This document shows, piece after piece, positions 36,986 through 45,285 of a DNA stretch of 56,495 nucleotides. Positions within the stretch are counted from its first letter, which is position 1, and each line of letters starts with the position of its first letter. The position numbers and the translations under genes are program-made. Source of the DNA: Bacillota bacterium (lineage in GTDB: Bacteria > Bacillota > Clostridia > Peptostreptococcales > Anaerovoracaceae). Location of the stretch: assembly GCA_025361765.1 (NCBI GenBank), contig JANYJS010000062.1, forward strand, positions 1-56,495, written 5' to 3'. Under the pieces are notes generated by a model. The model did no database searches. It was not told the DNA's origin and saw only the letters and a list, made by a program, of their open reading frames with translations.

Positions 36986-38574
36986 TACCGCGTCCTCCCC
37001 ACAAACATACTGTCTTTCAAGCTGTTGAAATGAAGATGTAGTGGATCAACCCCTCTTTTTTCTTGGAGAAGGGCGGCGATTTTAATGGCGCAAAATCCGC
37101 CCTGACATCTGCCCATGCCGGCTCTCGTCCGATTCTTGATGCCTTTCATGGTTGGAATGGCACCAATAGCCAGAATCCTGTCATAGGCGGATATGACCTC
37201 TGCCTCGCTGATTCTTTCACAGCGGCAGATGATGTTCTCGGCCGCGTTAGTAGTGCTCTGGGCCGTGTTAGATCGCGCGTCGTCCTCTTGAGTGGATAAT
37301 GAGCGTCCTTCATGCCTTATTGGTTTAAAATCTTCATTTTTGTCCACATGTTCTCTGGCAAGTAGAATGCCCGCCACCATTTCTGAGATGGGAATAGCGC
37401 TGGTGATTCCCGGGGATTCGATGCCTGTCAGAATAATGAATCCCGGAACTTTCGTACTTTCTTCAATGACAAAGTCGGCAAAGCCCCCCTGATTAGGCGC
37501 AGTAAGCTTCGGTCTCACTCCCGCAAAGCTTTTGATGATATGGCTGGATGCTATTCCCGGTAAAAGCTCACTTCCCTCGGCAAACAATTGATCCATCACC
37601 TGCTTAGTATCCCTATAGTCCTCTTTGTCTGCTATATATTCAGAGCTTGGCCCGATAATGATATTGCCAGAGGGAGCTGATGTCAAATGAACGCCAAGGC
37701 CCCCTGAATTCTTGTTGGGCACAGGATAAACTGGAAGGCCCAAAAAAGCGGATAGTTTCTGATCGAGGATGTGGTACTCTCCGCGGCAAGGATGAATGAC
37801 ATAATCTTTAATGCCAACCATTCTGCAGATTTCATCGGAATGGAGTCCACCGCTGTTGATGACCCATCGGGCCGCCAGCTCATTGCTTGTGCGCAGAGTC
37901 TTTACGTCATCTGGCAGAGTCTTTACGTCATTTGACTGAAAGTCATTTGACTCAAAATTCTTTGAGTCAGGCATGCCTGAATTTCTCGAAGTTTGTATCC
38001 TAAAACCATGATCGCCCGGCGAAAGATTTGACTCTGAAATAATGCCTGTAACTTGGTGATCAAAGAAATACACAGCGCCATTGGCCTTGGCATTTTCAGC
38101 CATGGCGATGGTAAAAGCGAAGGGGTCAAAGACCCCAGTCATTCCTGACCAGAGCCCCATGACCCCATTGATATGTGGATTGATGTTCTTGATTTCCTGA
38201 GAATCGACTAGCCGAAGTTCCAGGGTCCCGTTTGCTTCACCTTGAGCCTTGAGTTCATATAATTCAGGGACGTCCTCCTCTGAGAGGGCGATGACCAGTT
38301 TTCCGGTGCGTTTAAATGGTATGCCCAGTTCTTCTGCAGCCTTTCCAAATTGCTCGTTTCCTTGGACGCATAGCTTAGCCATAAAGCTTCCTGGCTTGTT
38401 GTTGAAGCCCGCATGGGCCACGCCGCTATTTCTGCCGCTGATGCCGAATGCCGTGTCCGGCTCCTTTTCGACGACGGCGACAGATAGCTTGTAGCCGCTC
38501 AAAGTTCTGGCAATAGCATTTCCTACGGCACCTGCGCCAATTATGACTACGTCAAAGTTTCTTTGCTCATTCAT
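36985..38574 (-). CDS. Anaerobic glycerol-3-phosphate dehydrogenase (GlpA)-like FAD enzyme
   Basis: A 529-residue FAD protein. It has an N-terminal dinucleotide fold (VVIIGAGAVGNAIARTL), a DAO/GlpA catalytic region (GRNSGVAHAGFN) and a C-terminal BFD-like [2Fe-2S] domain (CRCERISEAEV...RCQGGFC). Such genes pair with the following oxidoreductase and are annotated as GlpA-like or L-2-hydroxyglutarate oxidase-like; the substrate is not certain. No glycerol kinase or facilitator is nearby. A 21-bp in-frame duplication at 37893-37934 encodes DVKTLPD repeats in a loop. The start lacks a strong ribosome-binding site, and GATGAATGAGC is repeated 23 bases upstream, so the exact start is uncertain. Confidence 0.8.
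   Translation of the reverse strand: MNEQRNFDVVIIGAGAVGNAIARTLSGYKLSVAVVEKEPDTAFGISGRNSGVAHAGFNNKPGSFMAKLCVQGNEQFGKAAEELGIPFKRTGKLVIALSEEDVPELYELKAQGEANGTLELRLVDSQEIKNINPHINGVMGLWSGMTGVFDPFAFTIAMAENAKANGAVYFFDHQVTGIISESNLSPGDHGFRIQTSRNSGMPDSKNFESNDFQSNDVKTLPDDVKTLRTSNELAARWVINSGGLHSDEICRMVGIKDYVIHPCRGEYHILDQKLSAFLGLPVYPVPNKNSGGLGVHLTSAPSGNIIIGPSSEYIADKEDYRDTKQVMDQLFAEGSELLPGIASSHIIKSFAGVRPKLTAPNQGGFADFVIEESTKVPGFIILTGIESPGITSAIPISEMVAGILLAREHVDKNEDFKPIRHEGRSLSTQEDDARSNTAQSTTNAAENIICRCERISEAEVISAYDRILAIGAIPTMKGIKNRTRAGMGRCQGGFCAIKIAALLQEKRGVDPLHLHFNSLKDSMFVGRTR
37893..37934 (-). repeat. 21-bp in-frame tandem duplication
   Basis: GCAGAGTCTTTACGTCATCTG is followed by the same 21 bases with one change. 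It adds a DVKTL-containing heptapeptide twice within the GlpA-like protein, and neighbouring GTCATTTGACT strings are also doubled. Confidence 0.9.
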
Positions 38575-38694
38575 CGCTTAATTCACGCTCATTCATCTCA
38601 TGTTCTGTTCTTTTTAGGATTATGGGTGTTTGCTTCTTTTTAAAGGGTTATAGGCCTGGTTATTTTTGAGATTATAGGCTTGCTTCTTTTAAGC

Positions 38695-39882
38695 TTAAAG
38701 GCCTGCTTCTTTTCTTAGCATGTCAGCCTTGTCCGTTTTTTCCCAAGGAAGGTCAAGGTCTTCTCTTCCGAAATGGCCATAAGCAGCAAGTTGTCTGTAA
38801 ATCGGACGTCTGAGATCCAGATCTCTAATAATAGCGCCAGGTCTTAAATCGAAATGTTTCTTCACCAAAGCTTCTATGATATCGGTATCGACCTTTGCCG
38901 TACCAAAAGTTTCTACCAGAAAGGATACAGGGCTGGCAACGCCGATGGCGTAGGCAAGCTCAAGTTCACATCTATCGGCAAGCCCTGCGGCGACGATGTT
39001 TTTCGCCACATATCTGGCTGCATAAGCTGCTGATCTGTCCACTTTTGTTGGATCTTTTCCAGAGAAGGCACCACCGCCATGTCTGGCGTAACCACCATAG
39101 GTGTCAACGATGATTTTTCTGCCGGTTAGCCCCGAATCTCCATTGGGGCCTCCAATGACAAATCTGCCTGTTGGATTCACATAGTATTTCGTTTTGGCAT
39201 CAAGAAGCTCGGCGGGCACTACTTTATTGATGACATGAGCGATTATATCCTTTTTGATTTGCTCCTGAGATACTTCAGGATCGTGCTGAGTCGAAATAAG
39301 GACCGTATCTACGCGTACTACTTTTCTGCCATCATACTCAACTGTCACCTGGGTTTTGCCGTCAGGTCTTAGGTATTTCAGTTCTCCGGATTTCCTCACT
39401 TCGGCCAGCTTCTTTGCCAATTTATGGGCAAGAGAAATAGGCATTGGCATAAGCTCAGGCGTTTCATTGCAGGCATAACCGAACATGATACCCTGGTCTC
39501 CAGCACCGGTGTTGTCAAAATCCTCTTCGCAGTCTCCAGTTTTTGCTTCAAGCGATTGATCTACGCCCATGGCGATATCACCGGACTGCTCGTGAATCGA
39601 GGTCAGCACTGCGCAGTTTTCTGCGTCAAAGCCGAACTTGCCCCTGGTATATCCTACATCTGCAATCACTTCTCTAATAATCTTAGGAATATCCACATAG
39701 CATTTAGTCGTGATTTCTCCCACCACAAGCACAAGCCCAGTCGTTACCGTCGTTTCAGCAGCCACTCGGCCGCTAGCATCTGCTGCCAAAATGGCATCCA
39801 AAATCGCATCGGAAATCTGGTCGCAAATTTTGTCTGGATGCCCTTCTGTCACTGATTCAGACGTAAAAAGTCTTTTTGTCAT
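38695..39882 (-). CDS. metK: S-adenosylmethionine synthetase
   Basis: A 395-residue methionine adenosyltransferase that makes SAM from methionine and ATP. It shows [15 protein letters not shown] near the start, [12 protein letters not shown] and [19 protein letters not shown]. The ATG at 39882 follows GGAGG; the frame stays open 27 codons upstream, but that would run into the riboswitch terminator. It is preceded by a SAM-I riboswitch with terminator, so it is switched off when SAM is high. SAM is needed by PylB in the pyl cluster. Confidence 0.98.
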   Translation of the reverse strand: MTKRLFTSESVTEGHPDKICDQISDAILDAILAADASGRVAAETTVTTGLVLVVGEITTKCYVDIPKIIREVIADVGYTRGKFGFDAENCAVLTSIHEQSGDIAMGVDQSLEAKTGDCEEDFDNTGAGDQGIMFGYACNETPELMPMPISLAHKLAKKLAEVRKSGELKYLRPDGKTQVTVEYDGRKVVRVDTVLISTQHDPEVSQEQIKKDIIAHVINKVVPAELLDAKTKYYVNPTGRFVIGGPNGDSGLTGRKIIVDTYGGYARHGGGAFSGKDPTKVDRSAAYAARYVAKNIVAAGLADRCELELAYAIGVASPVSFLVETFGTAKVDTDIIEALVKKHFDLRPGAIIRDLDLRRPIYRQLAAYGHFGREDLDLPWEKTDKADMLRKEAGL

Positions 39883-39911
39883 TTTATTCCTCCGTTTTTC
39901 TTCCAGTTCTG

Positions 39912-39940
39912 AAACAAAAGCCTCTTCACAAAGAAGAGGC
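39912..39940 (-). terminator. Terminator of the metK SAM riboswitch
   Basis: On the minus strand GCCTCTTC-TTTGT-GAAGAGGC forms an 8-bp stem followed by TTTTGTTTC, 30 bases before the metK start. It is the expression platform of the upstream S-box. Confidence 0.9.
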
Positions 39941-39953
39941 TGTTTTTTTACAT

Positions 39954-40073
39954 TTATCCTCATCTTTCAGAATCTGATTCTGTAGGAAGTAGCACCTTTC
40001 CATAACGAATGTCTGCATTATGTCAGGTTGCCGGGCATCATCGGGCCTATTCCCTCTGCCTCTCTTGATAAGG
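39954..40073 (-). ncRNA. SAM-I (S-box) riboswitch aptamer
   Basis: The minus strand carries the S-box core: CTTATCAAGAGAGGCAGAGG, then GGCCCGATGATGCCCGGCAA(CC), a P3 stem around ACATAATGCAGACATTCGTT, then AAAGGTGCTACTTCC and the closing GATGAGGATAA. P1 pairs TTATC with GATAA. Together with the terminator downstream, it should end metK transcription when SAM is bound. Confidence 0.93.
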
Positions 40074-40099
40074 TCTCTATTAAGTTTTAAACCGTGTTT

Positions 40100-40128
40100 A
40101 TTATATCGATAGTCCGGAAGCTTGTCAA
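40100..40128 (-). promoter_or_regulatory. Consensus promoter of metK, overlapping the galU stop
   Basis: TTGACA (40128-40123), a 17-base spacer and TATAAT (40105-40100) on the minus strand match the sigma-A consensus exactly. The galU stop codon TGA (40127-40125) is inside the -35 hexamer. Transcription would start about 20 bases before the S-box. Confidence 0.9.
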
Positions 40129-41087
40129 GAAAAATGTCCTTCAGGTGTTTCCTTTAGATCGCAGAGCCGCTCGTCCTTGAAAAGCTTGTTAAGGTAGCTT
40201 TTGAACTCCGGACCAACATCCGGCCTTTTTAGGGCAAGTTCTACAGTCGCCTGTAAAAAACCAAACTTGTCTCCCGAGTCGTAACGATTGCCCTCGAACA
40301 GATAGGCAATCATGCCCTGGTCCTCTGCCAAAGTTTTGAGGCCATCCGTCAGCTGAATTTCTCCTCCAACACCCACAACCCCTTGACCAAGGATGTCAAA
40401 GATTTCCGGTGTAATAATGTAACGTCCGATGATGGCCATATTTGAGGGCGATTTGCCTTTTGAAGGCTTTTCTACCAGATCGTTGACCCAATAGGTTTTG
40501 CCCTCATCTTCTCCCGTCTCATGACCGCCGACAACAAGTGTGCCATCTACAATGCCGTATTTAGACACCTCTTCATCCGGCACTTCCCGAACCCCAATAA
40601 CAGAGCATCCATACTGCTCGTACTTGTCAATGAGTTGCTTTAAGCAGGGGACATCTCCATCCATAATTTCATCAGGAAGAAGCACTGCCACTGGCTCTCC
40701 AGCTGCGAAAATCGCGCCTTTGTGGATAGCATGCCCAAGCCCCAAGGGGGCTTTTTGCCTGATATAATGAATATCCGCCATGGCAGATATATCCGTTACA
40801 ATCTTCAGTAATGCCTCTTTTCCATTATCCGCCAGCTGATGCTCCATTTCAAAAGAACGGTCAAAATGGTCTTCAATCGCTGCTTTGTCCCTACCAATAA
40901 TAATCAGGATTTCTTCAATGCCTGATGCCAGGGCCTCCTCGACGATATATTGAATCGCCGGTTTGTCTACAATCGGAATCATCTCTTTTGGCAGTGCTTT
41001 AGTCGCCGGCAGGAATCTTGTACCTAGCCCCGCTGCAGGGATTATTGCCTTTCTGACTTTGACTGGCTTGTTAACACGATCTTCCAC
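40125..41087 (-). CDS. galU: UTP-glucose-1-phosphate uridylyltransferase
   Basis: A 320-residue nucleotidyltransferase that makes UDP-glucose for cell-surface glycans. It has KAIIPAAGLGTRFLPATKALPKEM split near residues 13-36, PLGLGHAI, and VVGVGGEIQLTDGL. The start is GTG at 41087, with AGGAGG 7 bases before it. Stop is TGA, embedded in the metK promoter. The upstream 41,127-41,180 region is a TATTC-type simple-sequence run. Confidence 0.95.
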   Translation of the reverse strand: MEDRVNKPVKVRKAIIPAAGLGTRFLPATKALPKEMIPIVDKPAIQYIVEEALASGIEEILIIIGRDKAAIEDHFDRSFEMEHQLADNGKEALLKIVTDISAMADIHYIRQKAPLGLGHAIHKGAIFAAGEPVAVLLPDEIMDGDVPCLKQLIDKYEQYGCSVIGVREVPDEEVSKYGIVDGTLVVGGHETGEDEGKTYWVNDLVEKPSKGKSPSNMAIIGRYIITPEIFDILGQGVVGVGGEIQLTDGLKTLAEDQGMIAYLFEGNRYDSGDKFGFLQATVELALKRPDVGPEFKSYLNKLFKDERLCDLKETPEGHFS

Positions 41088-41126
41088 GTTGATCCTCCTA
41101 AATGCTCACACACATTTTTTATGCAC

Positions 41127-41182
41127 TTCTATTCTCTTATATTTTCTATATTCTATATTCTATTCTATACTCTATTCTCTTC
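41127..41182. repeat. Low-complexity TATTC/CTATT run
   Basis: The plus strand consists almost wholly of variations on CTATATT and CTATTCT. It lies in the divergent gap between galU and the 41300 gene and may influence either promoter. A TATACT hexamer near 41243 is a possible -10 for the 41300 gene. Confidence 0.7.
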
Positions 41183-41299
41183 TAAAAAGATAATTATTTA
41201 CCTACATATTATATATTTTATCACAATTAGACCAAAATAGGGTATACTTTTGATGACTGGAAATCTACGCCATCTTAAAATTCAACAGGAGGCCAGCAT

Positions 41300-42562
41300 T
41301 TGGACAACATTATCACCGGAAAACGAAAATTCACCGTAATAAAAGGCGGCAACATGGAGGATTTTGGCACTAAAAGCCGAAGTTTTCTGTCATCCTATAT
41401 AACCGACACCCGGCTTATGGGTGTTTTGGGTCTTTATATCCATTGGGAAATCAGAGACGCTCAAGGGCCTTCAGATTTGCATCAGTTTTTCTATCTGGAT
41501 GCCGAGGAATTTGGTTTTGAATCCTACACGAGTCTTGTGGGAAACGACAGCCAGGAGCTTAAGTTTATCGAAAAATCAATCATCGGCGGTCTCGGAGGGT
41601 CTAAGTCAGAATTGAATGAGGATGAAGCCCGTTATGTGCTTCAGCAGTTTGCAGAAATTAATGGCCAAAAAAGATTGCCATGGCCAGAAGATAAAAACGC
41701 CTATGCCTTTCTTCTAAACCCGAAAGTACTCCTTTCACCTGAAGAAAAACAGATTTTGATTGGCAAAATATGTGCCCCCATCGTCTCAGAATATCAGCTG
41801 GTGCATTACTTTCTCATGCGTTTGTTTGCCAGGGATTTTGAGGGAGCTTCCTATCTGATCGATCCCCAGCTTCTTGATCTTAGTAAGAGCACTGCCGATA
41901 ATCTGACAAGATTCAGCCTGCTCAAAAACAAAAAAGAAGCCACCTTATGCAAAAACGTTATCGATCATTATGAGGATGAAAATGGTCTTTCTTTTATGTG
42001 TGAATCCCTTGTCGAGACCAATTATAAGTACAGTGTCATCGTGTCCGAAATCACTTTGACCAAATCCCTTGAACTGGGCGAGCAGGAGAATCAGCCGGTT
42101 TACATCGCCTCCGTCAAAGAGCGCTCTTCCTTTAGAGTCACGCCTGCAGAAGCTGCGTTGATGCTAAATCGCCCTGAGTTTCTCACGGTTTATGAAATCG
42201 TTACTGGTAAAGATGAGTTTGACGACGTGTTCCTTCCACTCATGAACGGAACTATGATGACCCAGCATGAAGACGGTCGGCTGTTTCTTGAATTCAACAA
42301 GGACAATTCTCACGTGAACCGCAAGACATTCAGACTAAACGACGACATTCACTGCCTTTTTTATTCCAGCGACTATGGTCAGCTGATTATTTCTGCTTAT
42401 AGCATGGCGGAAATCACAGAAATAGAAAGAAGGCTCCGAAGAACCCCTTTAAATGAATTTTTAATTCTAACTGAACGCTACGAGTTTAAAGATCCTGTTC
42501 TCTATGAATTTATTCAGAGTGATTTTGAGGATTTTGTCGAGTTTCTGGATTCCATTGAGTAG
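41300..42562 (+). CDS. Uncharacterised protein, no recognised family
   Basis: A 420-residue, soluble, acidic protein I do not recognise. It has no signal peptide, membrane segment or metal motif that I can see. The central part is rich in leucine helices, and two stretches near 345-400 look like paired beta-strand repeats. The start is TTG with AGGAGG 7 bases upstream, a strong site for a weak start codon. Stop is TAG; read-through would add 31 codons. Its last 53 bases overlap the convergent end of pylSn, so the two genes may interfere. It has its own promoter region and is divergent from galU. Confidence 0.8.
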   Translation: MDNIITGKRKFTVIKGGNMEDFGTKSRSFLSSYITDTRLMGVLGLYIHWEIRDAQGPSDLHQFFYLDAEEFGFESYTSLVGNDSQELKFIEKSIIGGLGGSKSELNEDEARYVLQQFAEINGQKRLPWPEDKNAYAFLLNPKVLLSPEEKQILIGKICAPIVSEYQLVHYFLMRLFARDFEGASYLIDPQLLDLSKSTADNLTRFSLLKNKKEATLCKNVIDHYEDENGLSFMCESLVETNYKYSVIVSEITLTKSLELGEQENQPVYIASVKERSSFRVTPAEAALMLNRPEFLTVYEIVTGKDEFDDVFLPLMNGTMMTQHEDGRLFLEFNKDNSHVNRKTFRLNDDIHCLFYSSDYGQLIISAYSMAEITEIERRLRRTPLNEFLILTERYEFKDPVLYEFIQSDFEDFVEFLDSIE

Positions 42563-42884
42563 ACGCCTTTAGCTCCGTACCGTAGTGTTCCGAGAAATGG
42601 GTCAAGGCGTACTTATCCATTTTCCAAGAAGGGATTTTGCAAAGCTTGCAGGGCCTAACCATCCATTTGTTGCGTAGCCATCTGGCTGCTCTTCCGCTTT
42701 TTGAGTTTTTGGACATGAAAATTTGTCCACAGTGCGTGGTGATTTCAGAGAAATCACCCTTTATGTGAATGCTTCGGATCCCATGAAGTGTGCCGCTTCT
42801 CGAAGGCCAAAGCTTGATTTTTTCAAGCAGTGGGAAAAGAGCCACATGTTTTCTATAGTATTTTTTTTTAGTACTGTCTGCCAT
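42510..42884 (-). CDS. pylSn: Pyrrolysyl-tRNA synthetase N-terminal protein PylSn
   Basis: A 124-residue tRNA-Pyl-binding protein corresponding to the N-terminal domain of archaeal PylS. LWPSRSGTLHGIR and SKSGRAARWLRNK align with the archaeal LWMSRTGTIHKIK and SRSSRTARALRHHK. The zinc ligands align as H34, C52, C79 and C82 (RPCKLC). In bacteria this domain is a separate gene from the catalytic PylSc. The ATG lies just after the pylC stop (TGA AATG), so it is the last gene of the pyl run. Its 3' end overlaps a convergent gene. Stop is TAA, not TAG. Confidence 0.93.
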   Translation of the reverse strand: MADSTKKKYYRKHVALFPLLEKIKLWPSRSGTLHGIRSIHIKGDFSEITTHCGQIFMSKNSKSGRAARWLRNKWMVRPCKLCKIPSWKMDKYALTHFSEHYGTELKASTQWNPETRQNPQNHSE

Positions 42885-42885
42885 T

Positions 42886-44085
42886 TCAAATCCTCTTTAA
42901 CGCCTCAAACATGGCGGTTCTCTTCATTCCGAGTTCTTCTGGGCTTTTGGCCGTATTGATGAAGGTGCCAAGAAAAGTTTTAGCCAGCGGCTTATAATCT
43001 GTCAGAGCTTCGTCCGCGCCGAAAAAATTCGTATAATGGTCAAGGGGTCCCGCCTGTGAGATGATGTGTTCCCCGTGTCCGCTGATCTTGCCTTCGTCAA
43101 TTAGCAGATGTTCGTAGGAGACATACTTTCTCTCTTTATCAGGCCTTTTAACCATCTCTTCAGAAGGGCTCTTCACAAGCTCTCCAAGACAAAACAAATC
43201 CGAAAGCTCGGAAACCATATTGATTCCTGAAGCATGATAAACCACTGTGGGTGTTTGGCTTGGCAGTCTGGCATCGATTTCAAGAACCTTTAATTGCCCT
43301 TTGCTGTGAATGACTTCCACATCCATAATTCCGGTCAGTGAAACAAGTTCTGCCAGCTTTTCAGCGATTACGGTGAAGCTTCTGCTTAGCTTCGGCCCGA
43401 TTTCACAGGGTGCCTCGACGCGCATGCAGTCATAAATGTCATCCATGAACAATTCTGTGATCTCATATGTCCTATAATTTCCAGGCCTTCCAATAATTTC
43501 GATTGAGTAGGCTTTTCCGGATATAAATTCCTGAATGACCCACTGCTCGTCAGTTGGAATTCTGCTAAGTAACTCTTTGAGGCTTTTTGCGTTGTCCACA
43601 TATACCACGCCGGTGCTTCCACTCTCAGTAGAAGGTTTGACGATGTATGGCGGCTCACAGTTTGGATAGTATCTAGGCGCTGGAATCCGGTGTACCTGCA
43701 TCAACTGGTCAGAAAGTAGCTTTGAAGATGAAATCTGATAAGCCGCCATGTCAAAAGCAAGCTTAAACCCATATTCCCGGGAAATTTCCACTAGGGCTGT
43801 AAGTACCTCTTCATTTTCCAGGGCAGGCAAAATAAAATCCACTTTTTGAAGCTCAGAAATCAGGAAGGGGCTTCGATCAAGAATATCCTCACAGATAAAT
43901 CGGGTGCATAAATTTCTCGCTAAAGCCTCTTCATCTTTGTCTATCAGGGTACTCTCAATGCCCGCCTTAGAAGCAAGATAAACTGCCTCAAGACCCTGAA
44001 GTTTGCCTCCTATTATTGCCACTTTCATCATTCTTGTTACATTTGTCATTTCGCTTGCTCTCATTATTTCATTTACTTTCATCAT
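42886..44085 (-). CDS. pylC: 3-methyl-D-ornithine--L-lysine ligase PylC
   Basis: A 399-residue ATP-grasp enzyme that joins 3-methyl-D-ornithine to the side-chain amine of lysine in pyrrolysine synthesis. It has the N-terminal KVAIIGGKLQGLEAVYLA dinucleotide-like fold, ATP-grasp motifs (IVKPSTESGSTGVVYV; WVIQEFISGKAYSIEI) and LKVLEIDARLPSQTPT near the catalytic site. The start is uncertain: MMKV occurs at residue 1 and again at residue 19, no good ribosome-binding site precedes either, and the second (44031) fits the family N-terminus better. Stop is TGA. Confidence 0.93.
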   Translation of the reverse strand: MMKVNEIMRASEMTNVTRMMKVAIIGGKLQGLEAVYLASKAGIESTLIDKDEEALARNLCTRFICEDILDRSPFLISELQKVDFILPALENEEVLTALVEISREYGFKLAFDMAAYQISSSKLLSDQLMQVHRIPAPRYYPNCEPPYIVKPSTESGSTGVVYVDNAKSLKELLSRIPTDEQWVIQEFISGKAYSIEIIGRPGNYRTYEITELFMDDIYDCMRVEAPCEIGPKLSRSFTVIAEKLAELVSLTGIMDVEVIHSKGQLKVLEIDARLPSQTPTVVYHASGINMVSELSDLFCLGELVKSPSEEMVKRPDKERKYVSYEHLLIDEGKISGHGEHIISQAGPLDHYTNFFGADEALTDYKPLAKTFLGTFINTAKSPEELGMKRTAMFEALKRI

Positions 44086-44133
44086 TTAATTCGACATTTC
44101 ACTTACATTGATCTTTTTATAGTTCTCATTGTC

Positions 44134-45189
44134 TTAGATCTCAGCCCGAAGCATTGTCATATAGTTCTGATAGTCTTCAGCAGTAGCAGGTTCAAGTCCC
44201 ATTTCAGCCAGTATGGGGGACACTTGCTCTACCGAGCGTCCTTCTTCGGCGACCTCCGGACCATTTTGAGCGACCCCAGACAAACCCTTTTTAGGCGGAA
44301 TGATGGAAGTGATCAAGTTTGCTCCGGCGGCCATTCTCGCCGAAAGGCCTTCTATTCCTTCAACATCAAGGGATGCGGGAATTAAAGCATGCGGGTAGAG
44401 CAGCCTTAATATGGCAATAATCTTGCATTCCAAATTCTCGTTAGCCATTTTACCCGCCTTCATGGGAATTCCCTCTTGCGGCACGAAAGTCATAACTCTA
44501 AGCTGCTTGGCGCCAATCGTGCCCATCTCTAGCATAGAATGGGCTATGTCTTCGAGGGTCTCGCCGACCCCGGTCAATATGCCTTCTTCAATAAGCATGC
44601 CCTTTTCTTTGGCATAGATTTTAGCATGCATGCGCAGATCATAGTCCTGAAGCGTCCTGAGCTTTTTAAATAGAACCGGATTATGGGTTTCCTGATATAA
44701 GGCGTACCACTCTGTTCCGATGCTTGCAAAATGATCAATCAAATCATCGCCAACGACTCCGGGAGAAATCATAATCGGCAGGCCAGTTTTTAATTTTATG
44801 TCTTTTATACTATCAAAAAGCGATGAAAACTGATCCTTGTGATAGGATTCATCTTCTCCCATGGTCAGATCAATGAGGTGGACACCGGATTCCGCCAATT
44901 CCTCGCAGATGCCCAAAATGTCCTCAGGGCTTTTGCGGTAGCGGTCAATATCATTTGACTTTCTGAAATAGCAAAAATTGCAGTTGTTTCTGCACCAGGT
45001 CGTAAAATAGACAAAGCCATACAGGAATACTTTATGGCCTGTCACATGGTTTCTCGTATCTCTAGCAGCCGCATAAAGCGCCTCTAGGTCAGCGGTATCA
45101 TCTATAGCCAGGAGTGATATGATTTCTTCTAAAGCAAGGGAGTTCTCTTTTAGCGCTTTTTTGATTATAGTCTCTATTTTAATGGTCAT
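44134..45189 (-). CDS. pylB: Radical SAM 3-methylornithine synthase PylB
   Basis: A 351-residue radical SAM mutase that converts L-lysine to 3-methyl-D-ornithine, the first step of pyrrolysine synthesis. The cluster cysteines are C66, C70 and C73 in WCRNNCNFCYF. DLTMGEDES and the C-terminal region fit the BioB/PylB group. It starts 16 bases after the end of tRNA-Pyl, and GAGGT in those 16 bases is its ribosome-binding site. Stop is TAA. It needs SAM, made by MetK nearby. Confidence 0.96.
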   Translation of the reverse strand: MTIKIETIIKKALKENSLALEEIISLLAIDDTADLEALYAAARDTRNHVTGHKVFLYGFVYFTTWCRNNCNFCYFRKSNDIDRYRKSPEDILGICEELAESGVHLIDLTMGEDESYHKDQFSSLFDSIKDIKLKTGLPIMISPGVVGDDLIDHFASIGTEWYALYQETHNPVLFKKLRTLQDYDLRMHAKIYAKEKGMLIEEGILTGVGETLEDIAHSMLEMGTIGAKQLRVMTFVPQEGIPMKAGKMANENLECKIIAILRLLYPHALIPASLDVEGIEGLSARMAAGANLITSIIPPKKGLSGVAQNGPEVAEEGRSVEQVSPILAEMGLEPATAEDYQNYMTMLRAEI

Positions 45190-45205
45190 GTTTTTACCTC
45201 ATAAT

Positions 45206-45277
45206 TGGCGGGGAGCCTGAGAGTCACACTCAGCTGCAAAGATTTAGAGTCTCTGCGATCAATTCGATCAGCCCCCC
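45206..45277 (-). tRNA. pylT: tRNA-Pyl (anticodon CTA)
   Basis: A 72-base cloverleaf with encoded CCA on the minus strand, starting GGGGGGCTGATCGAATTGAT. The acceptor stem GGGGGGC pairs with GCTCCCC. Pyl-specific features are a single base between acceptor and D stems, a short D loop without the usual GG (GATC-GAATT-GATC), a 6-bp anticodon stem (CAGAGA/TCTTTG), the anticodon loop CTCTAAA and a very short variable region. The T arm is CTGAG/CTCAG. It resembles the Desulfitobacterium tRNA-Pyl as I recall it. It lies 8 bases after pylD and 16 before pylB, so it must be cut out of the pyl mRNA or have an internal promoter I cannot see. Confidence 0.97.
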
Positions 45278-45285
45278 GTATCGAT

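Noticed and set aside
41300-42562. Assignment of the orphan protein to DUF4317
   Set aside because: The length is similar, but I could not match the N-terminal or central motifs I remember for that family, so I left it unnamed.
42510-42884. The 124-codon frame as a shadow of the convergent gene
   Set aside because: Only 53 bases overlap that gene, and the product matches PylSn including the four zinc ligands.
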